Assembly (NCBI GenBank): GCA_910592205.1
Contig: CAJVPJ010000475.1
Location: forward strand, 1-24,102
DNA length: 24,102 nt
Source of the DNA: Paraglomus occultum
Taxonomy: Eukaryota; Glomeromycota; Glomeromycetes; Paraglomerales; Paraglomeraceae
Direction of reading: 5' to 3'
Shown: positions 1 through 9,530 of the stretch, piece by piece
How the letters are laid out: each line of letters begins with the position of its first letter
Numbering within the stretch: position 1 is the first letter of the stretch
Translations under genes and position numbers: made by a program
The notes under the pieces: model-generated
Seen by the model: the letters and a program-made list of their open reading frames with translations, nothing else
The model's database searches: none
Told to the model about the DNA's origin: nothing

Positions 1-353
1 CACTCACAAGTGTTGGTGTGCACTCTTCGCTACTTCCAAGTAATACCAGCGTTATTGCATATCGGTTGCGAATAGCGTAGTAAACGTTGTCAATTTGAGT
101 AGGTTTTACGTCGGTGATTTCCCCGGATGAAATCCATTTCAGTCTTAAGTATTCATCTTCGCTTTCCAAGGAGGATTTGACCAAGTTGGCAATGGCTGGA
201 TTAATAGCAAATGACGACATAGTTGAAGTTAAAAATTTTATCTCTCAAGTCAAAGTGTCAACCCTTAATTGTGTTACATTGCACGCAAATCGATCGGGCC
301 TCTTATCGTTAATTTTAGATTGCATTCTTGAGCTAAAAGAAAATTTTAAATAA
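1..353 (+). CDS. 3' end of an unidentified gene (partial)
   Basis: Only the C-terminal part lies in the window. An open frame runs from about 103 to a TAA at 351-353. In-frame TGA at 96-98 and the TAG just before 103 suggest that 103 follows a 3' splice site, with the GTG at 114 simply an internal Val codon. A plausible donor (gtaata) at 40 would give a 63-bp intron, with a preceding exon covering roughly 1-39. The visible tail is about 83 residues, mixed helix/strand in character, ending in a helix (SLILDCILELKENFK). I do not recognise the family; a COMM-type domain was considered and not supported. AATAAA at 380-385 could be its poly(A) signal. The exon end is fairly safe; the upstream structure is a guess. 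Confidence 0.5.
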
Positions 354-1170
354 TCTCAGTATTTACTATCTCATGAAGTAATAAAATTTCTCCTTGTCCA
401 AATTAAAATTTCAAATATTTTCTTAATCGCTTTTTTGGAGTCTGATAGAAATGTCCGGTTTCTCGATAATGGTGATATTGATGTATTCAACTGGGCTTCA
501 CGCCTCTTATTACCAGTATTGATATGGGGACATATTAGTTATGAATCGTGATCGTGTGACATTATATGATATATTAGTTATTGGGCTATAAAGTGTTGAG
601 ATGTGAGAACATGTAAAAAAGGAAATCAATCAACATTTTCTAGACTTAATGTTATTCCTAATCTTCGTATGATGGAAGATTTAAGTTTGTTGTTGCCAAG
701 TCAGAAATCTTTTCTTTGTGCTTGAAGAGCGTAATTGGTTGGCTTGGGAATGTATATACTAATACAGTTTGAACAAGTAAATATAAAAGAAACCAACAAA
801 TCTTCACATTGACAAGCTTAATAAATATTAACTAATAAATAAAAACCGCTTTATCGAACATTTTTTGAGTTTGCGCGTTCCAGATAATAAAACGGATTGT
901 TACCCGATATAACGGATTTGGTTATTAGTTATCCAATGTGTCCCAAATGACTGCGTCACTCATTCCTGATGACGTCACAGAATCACAGTTTTCTCGGAGC
1001 ACCACATCCCAATCCGAGGAAATTAATATTAGAAACGCTCAGTTTATCCCAATCCCAATACCACCTATTCCCTTATACGCTCAATCTCTTATTGCCTCAC
1101 TCTCACGTTGCAACATCACAGCTTGTGAATAAAAACTCGCAGTCTAGATTTAGAAGACAGAAATAACAAG
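354..1170. other. Intergenic region and SUMO promoter
   Basis: This 817-bp spacer between the partial gene and SUMO is AT-rich up to about 900 and then less so. It holds a CCAAT motif near 931, a perfect CRE palindrome at 970-977 and a pyrimidine/A-rich leader directly before the SUMO ATG. Two overlapping ORFs (938-1132 and 969-1166) fall in it. They have low-complexity Ser/Pro content and no splice or family support, so I read this part as promoter and 5' UTR. Confidence 0.6.
970..977. promoter_or_regulatory. CRE/ATF palindrome TGACGTCA
   Basis: A perfect 8-bp TGACGTCA lies about 200 bp upstream of the SUMO start codon. This is the known binding site of fungal CREB/ATF-type bZIP factors. 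The position suits a promoter element; function is inferred. Confidence 0.5.
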
Positions 1171-2114
1171 ATGTCCGAACAGCAAGCAAACAACAGCTCT
1201 AATACCTCTCAGGCGGCAGACGACAAAAAAGAGGGCGCTGAGCATATTAACTTAAAAGTAGTTGGGCAAGTAAGTTGGGAGATATGATTATAACAAAGGA
1301 GAATGAGGAGAGTTGGTGGGAATAGAGAGATATACTGTGCTGTGCACCATGAACGCTAAGGAGATTGTGCGCGTCCGAGAAGAACGTGGAAGAAAAGTCT
1401 ATTCGACGCGTTGTTTAGTGTTGGATGGAAGACGTTGGTAGAGTTGTGATAGCGTATCGTTCTATTAAAACGCGTTCGCGTTTGCATACCTTCCAGGATA
1501 ACTTTAAATGTCCATAGGTTCACTATATAACAGAACGTCAATATCTTACGTATTCTTATCTTGTCCCTTTTGTCCTTAATTGTGATAACCAGGACCATAA
1601 CGAAGTTTTCTTTAAAATCAAGCGCACAACACAGCTGAAGAAACTAATGGAAGCTTATTGTGAGAGACAAGGGAAGGCTATGGCCTCTGTACGTTTCCTG
1701 TATGACGGAGAGCGTATACAAGCACATCATACACCTGCTGAGGTATGTCATGTGAATTGTTAGATAGTCAAACGATATTGTAATGTTTGGAAAGATGAAC
1801 GAATGATGGTGGGTTTTGACATACAGGCAGATGGACAGCGGGATGGAACTAATGTGAGATTACTGAAATGTAAACACTCCTTTCTCAATTATTCGAATAT
1901 ATAGCTTGACATGGAAGATGGCGATGCCATTGACGTTATGGTTGAACAATTAGGTAGGAAAAAGATGTCACATTATACGTAACCACTAGACAAGAGATGG
2001 TCCATGTCCATTGGCATCCTCTAGCTCTCGTCTATAGACAGAACTATCTTCTCGATCACTCATTACTTACTTACTCTTTCATCCATATAAACAGGTGGCG
2101 CAGTCTCATTTTAA
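1171..2114 (+). CDS. SMT3: SUMO precursor (Smt3-type ubiquitin-like modifier)
   Basis: SUMO is conjugated to lysines of target proteins through its C-terminal glycine after Ulp/SENP processing. Exons are 1171-1269, 1593-1742, 1905-1953 and 2095-2114. Introns are 1270-1592 (gtaagt), 1743-1904 (gtatgt) and 1954-2094 (gtagga). The product is 105 residues, a usual SUMO length. It has an acidic, flexible N-terminal tail (1-26), then the beta-grasp fold containing [39 protein letters not shown] and [16 protein letters not shown]. The diglycine is at 100-101, followed by a four-residue extension, AVSF, that must be removed. The last intron splits the first Gly codon (G|GT). Without that splice the frame gives a tail lacking GG. 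I saw no clear psi-K-x-E site in the N-terminal tail. AATAAA at 2213-2218 is a likely poly(A) signal. Identification is near certain. Confidence 0.97.
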
Positions 2115-2443
2115 CAATCTTCAGTTAATAAACCTTATGCAAGAGACCCAGTTTTCAAAGTTAGTTCTCAATGTGTGAGATGGAGTCGTTATAGCGTTGT
2201 TATTGTTTGAATAATAAATACAGTAAGATATTTTGACTATATGTGTTTTGGAGTGCTGTGATGTGGAGAAGGGGCTGAGACACGCATTAGGGGATATCAA
2301 TATACATTATGTATTTGAATTCATTGAATTCATCCGATTTAATTATCGGATTGTCTGAAAGAGTAACCAAGAGGGTGTATTTTGTGACAGTTTAAACTAA
2401 CACCTGACACTATAAATGCTCAATATCATACATCTTTCTTAAT
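2115..2443. other. Convergent 3' intergenic spacer
   Basis: This 329-bp AT-rich stretch between the 3' ends of SUMO (+) and the gankyrin gene (-) contains AATAAA-like signals, including 2213-2218. I see no ORF or RNA gene in it. Confidence 0.6.
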
Positions 2444-3699
2444 CTATCCTGAGGTCTGCTGTTTTATGAACTTTGTCAATTGCTTACTGCACAATTCTAA
2501 CGGCGTCTTATTATCCGCATTTTTCCGTTCAAGATCGCCACCCTTCTCTATCAAGAGTATGGCAGTATCACCATGTCCCTCTTCGCAGGCAAGATGGCTA
2601 CAAGACCGAGTCGACGAGAAAATAAGCTTGAGAACGAAAATGCACAAAATCAAGATAATGGCAGCATACTCACAGGGGGGTGTTGAGAACCTTGTCGGCT
2701 GCATTGGACTTGGCTCCATTATCTAAAAGTAGGCGGGCGAATACCGTATAACCGAGGACTGAGCATCGATGACTGTTAAAGGTTAGAGGGAGTAAGTCTA
2801 TAATTCGATATGCAAAGCCCGTACTTTAAACTGGGGAAAATGGTGTCACAAGACGACAACTATCATGATAATGGCACAGATCTTTAAATCTTACAGAGGA
2901 GTTTGCTTGTAGCGGTCTTGCGCGTGTACGTTTGCACCTTTCTCTATCAACTCTCTACCGATCTATAAATAGTCGGAATGCCGGTATCAAAGTTTAATAC
3001 ATCTTTGCTAGTTGTCTCTGCAGCAGACCGCAGTTACCTCTATCCTGTTTTTTGATGCAGCATAGTGCCTATACAAACAATCGATAATATCAATCAAGAT
3101 CAGGTCTACACAATCGATATTCCAAACGAATTTACTCACAGTGGTGTCATGCCTAATTCATTTTGTACATTTATCGTGGCGCCTGATATAATCAGCCTCT
3201 TTGCTATCTCAAAATTTCCCGTGGATGCTATACGTGCAGAAGGAAAGGTAAGGAGATTGGACTGGACACCATAGTCAAATGACCAAAGGATAGACGAAAA
3301 GTACCCGCGATATGTAATGGTGTCCAGCCAGCCTCGTCGGTGTCATTGACATTTGCTTCATGTTGTATTAAATACTCGGCAATATCAAAATGTCCGCCTG
3401 ATACTGAATTAAAGAAATGCGAGCAATGATTGCAGAACAGTGTTGATTGCATGATAACATGAGATGATTAATGGCTTTCAATTATCTGGCCCACCTGCCC
3501 AATGCAATGGAGTACGTTCGTCCTATTCGAATTAGATTTAGCGAATAGAGATCAAATACATATTTCGCTCAACGTCCATCATAAATTAGCACACCTCATC
3601 CTTTGATCCGACAGCTTTGGGTTCCACTTCAATAACGCTCTTAACGTTGTCGAACTTTCCTTCCAATGCAGCAGTATGAATGTTCACTCTCTCTGTCAT
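2444..3699 (-). CDS. NAS6: 26S proteasome assembly chaperone, gankyrin/PSMD10 (Nas6) homologue
   Basis: Gankyrin/Nas6 binds the C-domain of the Rpt3 ATPase and chaperones assembly of the 19S base. Exons, from the start codon: 3595-3699, 3495-3522, 3305-3403, 3140-3227, 3038-3068, 2895-2962, 2674-2772 and 2444-2597. Seven GT-AG introns of 71-122 bp join in frame to 223 residues, against 226 for human gankyrin and 228 for yeast Nas6. Seven ankyrin repeats start near 3, 36, 70, 103, 135, 168 and 201. Repeats 2-6 each carry TPLH (ERTPLHWA, GWTPLHIA, GMTPLHYAASKNRIE, KQTPLHRC, NTPLHLACEEGH). Repeat 7 is a degenerate cap (TPLEL). HYAASKNR matches the gankyrin repeat-4 signature, which separates it from generic ankyrin proteins. 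The ATG at 3699 gives a compact first repeat (MTERVNIHTAALEGKFD). Confidence 0.95.
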
Positions 3700-4541
3700 G
3701 TCGAGTATCACTAGAGTAATGACGGAATAATGGAGTCCACGTACTCAAATTTATGAAAACAGAAACCGGTTATTATTGGTCAAATTTGAATGTTTATTGA
3801 TCAAATTAGGAATAAGACATGACTGCAAGCGTTTCGCACTACATATTTTGGGATTTATACTATCGACAGCACAGCATAAGAAAGCCACGCTAAAAATTGG
3901 GATCGTGACCATGATGCCAAAGGTGGATAATCAAGTGTTCAGACGTGTCAGTTGTTTGCTGAGGAGCACGCATGTATTGGTGTGCGCGTAATTATCAAAC
4001 AAAAAGTTGGCTAATTTATAATTGACTATTGCATTTAAACGTAGAATTGGTGCACAAAAAATCGTATCATTATTTTCTTATTGCAAAGGGTTAAAAATAC
4101 GCTTTTTCTTATATTTGTAATTATTGGAGTTGTAGCTAATTCAGTTTTTAGGAGTTTGATTAGTTTGATTACGAACTTGGTAGACATCAAAATCAAACAC
4201 TATATACTGTATATGTACATATATGAGAAAAGCCGTCTTTCTTTTTGATTGATGTTCGCAGTCACAAATCAATTGCAGAAGTGTTTGTTGGTTGACCAAG
4301 CATACTAGTCTCTATTATAAAAATTTACTCTTTCTGTTCCCAACATTATTTTACTGTCTAGACTACGCGCTAATTACAATTATGAAATAATCGGCTGCTT
4401 AAATAAATAAATTAAAACAACCTCATGTGTAAAACTGAACCATGCCCACATTAAATATCAACTGTAACGAAACAGACCATCCTCCGAAATTAAACCGCCC
4501 AATCCCTAAATCTAACACGGTCATCGTCGTATCTAATGTTT
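3700..4541. other. Intergenic region between gankyrin and Dicer
   Basis: This 842-bp AT-rich spacer lies between the start of gankyrin and the stop of Dicer, both on the minus strand. It should hold the gankyrin promoter and the Dicer 3' UTR. A 14-bp perfect palindrome lies at 4210-4223. The ORFs seen (3776-3991 and 4442-4651 on +) have no splice or family support, and the second runs into the Dicer 3' end. No RNA gene is recognisable. Confidence 0.6.
4210..4223. repeat. 14-bp AT-rich perfect palindrome
   Basis: TATATGTACATATA is its own reverse complement and sits in a longer TA-alternating stretch (about 4199-4226) downstream of Dicer. It could form a cruciform or be a 3'-end element, but simple AT bias can also produce it. 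Confidence 0.5.
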
Positions 4542-7500
4542 CTAATCAACATAAGTCTCATCATCGTACGCATCATCTCTCAAAACGCTATCGTCCTTGG
4601 GCAACGCGAGACAAGAACACACTGACTCCAAAAACCAAGGTTCCTCAGTGATTTTCTTCATGACGGCTTCGGCGGCTGTCTTACGAGCCGTACGAATGTT
4701 GTTGGCAAATGTATTAGCAACTGGCGTATCGTGAATGAAGATCGTACACGCTGCCTCAATGCCAGTCTCCGTTGTGTGGTTTCTGGGTAATTTGTCGAGC
4801 AAGGAAGGAAAAAAATAAGAGATTTTATTATTAGATATAAATAAACGGAGAACGTATGGTTATAGGTCAAATAACGGATAAACAGCAAACGAATTCCCGC
4901 TTACCTTAACAATACCATGCTGCATCCTTGCTTGTGCAAATATTCCGTAAGTTCCTTCACCGGATGTACTTTCAGTGTCTCAGGAGTAACGTGTTTCATC
5001 AATACTGGTTTGATGCACTTATCAAACATCTTTTGTGGTGCAGTAATATCAAATTCTGCATCCACAAGCACTGCTCCTAACATACTCTCTATAACGTCAC
5101 TCAATACTTTAGGCACATCAATGTCACTCCAATATTCCCCTACAGCAGTACCCTCTTCCCTCATTTTGTCAACAGCATCTACAAACTCGGTAATCGCAGA
5201 CATTAGTTTAGGGGAGAAGTGAATAATATGTTTATGAAGATCCAGTATTTCACATATAGCGCCCAATATATGATTGTTAACCGAGGCATCTTTGAGATCA
5301 GTAATAAGACCAGGAGCACCTTCCGGGTAGTGTTCAAAAAGATATTTTACTGTCAAAAAGTCCAGTATGGCATCGCCAAGGAATTCCAATCGTTGGTAGC
5401 ACGACGTCTGAGAATTGGGCAGACTCGCATGAGTCAGGGCCTCAGCAACAAGTATCTTGTTCTTGAACGTATGACCACAAATCTGTTCTATTTTTGCGAT
5501 ATCCAAATTGTGTAATTTGCCTTCTTCCACCCTCGGTGGATTTCTGTTATTCTCGTGAAATTGCTTCCAATCGGTTATTTCGCCAAATTGAATGGCCAAC
5601 GCAATCGCTGTCTTCAATGCCAATTCAGTCGTGCTGCTTAGGTACGATGCTCCGAGTAATGCCTCCACCACATCTGCTATTTGCTTGTCTGCTAACTCTT
5701 GTACTCTTTCCAGAGCAAGCAATTCAGGAGTATCGTAATCTGTTTTCATTGCTATTGGACGCCAGGATCGACGATTGAATGGTTGAGATTTGATGTATTC
5801 GTATAAGCGAAGTCTCTTGGCAGCGCGATAAAGATTTTTATTGCATATAATGCGAATACGCTGACAGTGAAGTTGTCCCTCGTGTTTCTCAGGAAAGTTG
5901 ACGTAGAGGTGAACTGTAGTTATAAATTTCAAAAATGCGTCACCTAATGTTTCTAACCTTTCATAATTCATTTCCATATTGGCAGATGGTGTCGTTAAAG
6001 CTTCAAGAGCTTGAAGATCATCAACGTACAAGGTGAGTCGATCGCGTAGTTCTTGAACCAATAGCAATGAATCGAGTCTGACAAGAATAGTCGGAATCAT
6101 CATAGCAGAACGGAAGACGGATCCCTTGATCGTGTACTCGTTACTAAATTCTGGTATGAGAAAAGCAGCTGTTCGTCCTTTCACTATCGGGATTGCCCCA
6201 GGTATTGGTTGCAAAAAATTCATAACTCGAGATATCTTTCGTACTTGCAACATGGGCTGGTCGGGATGTTTCAGCTCCAGACCAAAACGCGCCTTGTAGT
6301 ATGCAGCGAAATTCTCATGGCCAAGTTCTCTGGTAAACCTGCTCTCGGGAACAGGACTCAGTGGTGTAAGATCGTATCTAATGTCATCGACAAAATATCT
6401 ACGACTATCCTCAGAATGGTCGATAATCACAGCATCCCTTAAACCCTCGATATTATTGAGATCTATTGGACGCTGACTACACCCAATGGCTTCCTTAACA
6501 CCATCCCAATCAATATGATCAAGCGTGTTCTCGTCGACTTTGACATTTTTTATGAGAGGTACGAATAAATATACACACTCGTCCAAGTTAGCCACGTACT
6601 TCTTATTAAAGATTGAAGTAAATAGCCGAATAGTAAAGTCGAACGCCAGTTCTAGTTTTTCTCTACCCAACTTGATAGGCTTCGAGTATGGAATAACTTT
6701 TAAAAACTTGTCAACGCCATGGAAGAAAACCTTAATGTCGGGCACACGAGGAAATTCTTTTCGTGTAAACATACACATAATACGATAGGACTGTCCGTCA
6801 TACGTCTCGTTTTCAATATCGAGTCTAAATAATGTGCCATACAACTCATCCGGCATCGGCCCCAATTCTTCTGTATCATCGGCAGGAGTTGTCTCTTCTT
6901 CCGTCTCCTCATTAATCACAGGCTTTTCCTTTTTGGCCCCCCAAAAATCAGGGATTTTTATATTATACTCCCGTCTAGTCTTGCGTGCTCCTTCTGTAAG
7001 ACCATCTTTAGCCATCTCATGATCCTCTTCAATCCACTCAACATCCGGCAGCAAATGATCATTCAGTCCCTTTTTCTCATACAGTTCTATACAAGTCTTA
7101 AACGCAGCAGACTTTTTCGCCAACCCTCGGCTCCTCATCGGTTCACCTACCACTGTTCTAATTGGCGCATTATTGGGTAACGTTATCGTACAGAGAAAAT
7201 TCCCACTCACCGATTCGATATCAAATTCTGGCACCAAGTTACAATAAGCATCTTTTGGTAATTTCGAACAATAATAATATACCAATGACACGGCTGATTC
7301 GTAACTTAATAAAGCACCAGTCGAAGGAACAATATGGTATCGTTCGACCACTGGACCTTCCTCGTCGCTATCGTCACTATCTGAATCACCCTCGTCTGCC
7401 AAAAACAATCGACGGTCCTCAGGAAGTGTAGCACACCATTCACGCATCTTTTGATCTGCCTCACAAATTTCCCTAAGAATAGATTGCTCCCTGGAATTTC

Positions 7501-9370
7501 CGTTTTCAAGCATGACAATGTATTTGGAGTTCTTTTTTCTCGCTCTACCGCGAGATTGGATATAAGCACGAAGGGTGTTGAAAAAGTCGAAACTATTTGA
7601 TTAAATAGAGACAAATTGCTTGTGTTAAATTAATGCAATTTTACAACTGCGGTTGTCAGAGACTCACTCTTTTATCACTCCAACTCGCGTTGAGAGGCTT
7701 ACCGAATGACGACATTACATGGTTGAATGTCCAAACCTTCTTCGGCTACATTTGTTGCGATAAGCAGATTAATCTCACCCGAGCGGAAGGCATTTATAAC
7801 CCTGTTCTGCTGCCGGAATCGCATCTGTACATCCCCATCAACGGCCATTCCGTGTCCAACCAATATGGACGATTTAAGAAATTTGAGTGATTCGATTTCT
7901 TTTATTAAAAAGTTCAGCACTACTGCTGTATCCCTACGCTCGACAAATACGATTCCACAAAACTCCTCAGATACTTCGACAAAACACTCCAAAATCTCAA
8001 TAAGTCGTAACACTTTGGGGGACAATAAGCGTTTGTCAAGTGTCGGCTTCTCGAGTTTATATTCATCAATGTAAGTGAGCGCTCGGTAAACCAACTTTTT
8101 CTCATCATCCAGCAGATCAATCTTGTATACTGACGGATCGAGCTTGCCGCCTTGTTTTTCTATAGAATCATCGAAAAAATGCTTCCATATGCGATCAGAA
8201 CACCATGGTCCGAGCGATTCGAGACAAAATTTAGCGCTGCAAATACATTTCTGGAGTTTTTCGGAAGTCGAGCAATCCTTTTGTATTGACGCAAAGAGCG
8301 AGGTGTCTCCATAAAGGGGAGCTCTATCGTAGTAAACGGCAATTTCTTCGGGACGGTTCACAAATTGGCGGAGTTCGTCTGTATCAGATGCTGTGAAAAT
8401 TCTGGCTGATAAACTACGCTCTAATTGACTGTAAAAGTTTAGAAATCGGATTAAAATCCATTACTGAAGCAAGAGCACGCGCCGAGCAAAGACGGAGAAA
8501 TAGAAGCAAACAAAATACCTTGCCGATATCATTTTACGCGTGTTTACAGGTGATGCTGTCATGCCAAAGATTTTTGGGCGTTGTTCGATTGAACATCGAT
8601 CATAAAATTCCATCATAATAAGATTGTACGGGTGGCGTTTTGACGTATGATGGCATTCATCAAAAACGATGAGATTGACCTGAAATAATGATGACAGGTA
8701 ATGTCGTGTCGGTAAAAGTAATAAAGTTTTATAAATCCATTTTTCCATCGATATACCTGAGACATTGAGATAAAGCCGTGTCGAAGAATATTCAAAAATA
8801 TCTGCGCAGTCATCACGGCTACTTCAAACTCTTCAAAATTTTGCTTCCATATCTTCTCCGTCCACAGATCAACGCCCATTTCACCGCAAAAGTGTTTAAC
8901 CTTCACGTCGCAATTTGCTTTTATGACAGCAGCTTGTTGAAATACAAGAGGGACTAAATTCACTAAAAAAAAGGAGAGTTTTGTCTAGATATGAGAAGGA
9001 AGAGGCGTGAAAGACGTGACGAAAGGTTAGTAGTTTCTTTATAGGGAAATATTCAATTTTGTTCCAACATCAGTACCTCACGCCTAGTCATTCGCAATCT
9101 TCTCTCCTCGGCAACTGTGTCTTTAATAAGTAATACTGCAATAAATGTTTTTCCACTGCCAGTATCCAACACTGCTATGACATTATCCGTCTTGGCTCTT
9201 TCATATAACTCGAGTTGATACTTTCTAGGTGTAAGTTGGGCGGCTATCTCATCAACAGTCGAAACTTCGTCGAATTCGTGAGAGTCTTTAGGCGTGTCGT
9301 TAGATAAGCCATTGGTCGTGTTTGTAGTTAAGCCGTTAGTAGTGTTTGTATATAAACCGTTAGTCGTCAT
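4542..9370 (-). CDS. DCL: Dicer (ribonuclease III, RNA silencing)
   Basis: Dicer cuts long dsRNA into small interfering RNAs. Exons: 9082-9370, 8757-8962, 8519-8679, 7703-8428, 4905-7592 and 4542-4782. Introns of 77-122 bp join in frame to 1436 residues, a normal Dicer length. Domains: an N-terminal Thr/Asn tail with repeats (1-24); helicase with Q-motif PRKYQ (48-52), Walker A LDTGSGKT (68-75), VMTAQ (146-150), DECH (172-175) and MTASP (205-209); helicase C with GIVFVERR (377-384), [10 protein letters not shown] and QSRGRAR (473-479); acidic stretch (528-540); dimerisation domain (about 552-642); PAZ-like region (about 849-942); RNase IIIa (E1008, D1012, D1101, E1104); RNase IIIb (E1197, D1201, D1293, E1296); C-terminal dsRBD (about 1338-1402). 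Both catalytic tetrads and the helicase motifs are intact, so it should be active. The ATG at 9370 gives the shortest sensible N-terminus; in-frame ATGs upstream would run into the neighbouring gene's promoter. Confidence 0.97.
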
Positions 9371-9530
9371 TTGTGTTATGAGAACGAGTGTAAATAGATC
9401 AATGGGTAATCCTGCGGGGACCAGATATAAAATAATCATTGTCCATTGTCTATTAAATTTAGACATGTGAAACGTCACCAATCCGACAATGTATAAATGC
9501 CTCGAAGAAATTTTGCCCTACTACTAAAAC
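9371..9530. promoter_or_regulatory. Shared bidirectional promoter of Dicer and the KH-like gene
   Basis: Only 160 bp separate the two start codons. On + there is TATAAA at 9492-9497, about 35 bp before the KH-like ATG, and TATAAAA at 9426-9432. A CRE half-site (ACGTCA) beside a CCAAT lies near 9473-9482. Co-regulation of the divergent pair is inferred from the spacing. Confidence 0.55.

Noticed and set aside
938-1166. Overlapping ORFs just upstream of SUMO
   Set aside because: They are Ser/Pro/Ile-rich translations of the SUMO promoter and leader, with no codon bias or splice link to SUMO exon 1.
4917-8314. Many + strand ORFs inside the Dicer locus (up to about 115 codons)
   Set aside because: All are antisense shadows of Dicer exons; none has its own splice sites or recognisable domains.
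9371-9481. Longer Dicer N-terminus from the in-frame ATG at 9481
   Set aside because: It would add a hydrophobic stretch unlike Dicer leaders and use up nearly the whole promoter shared with the KH-like gene.
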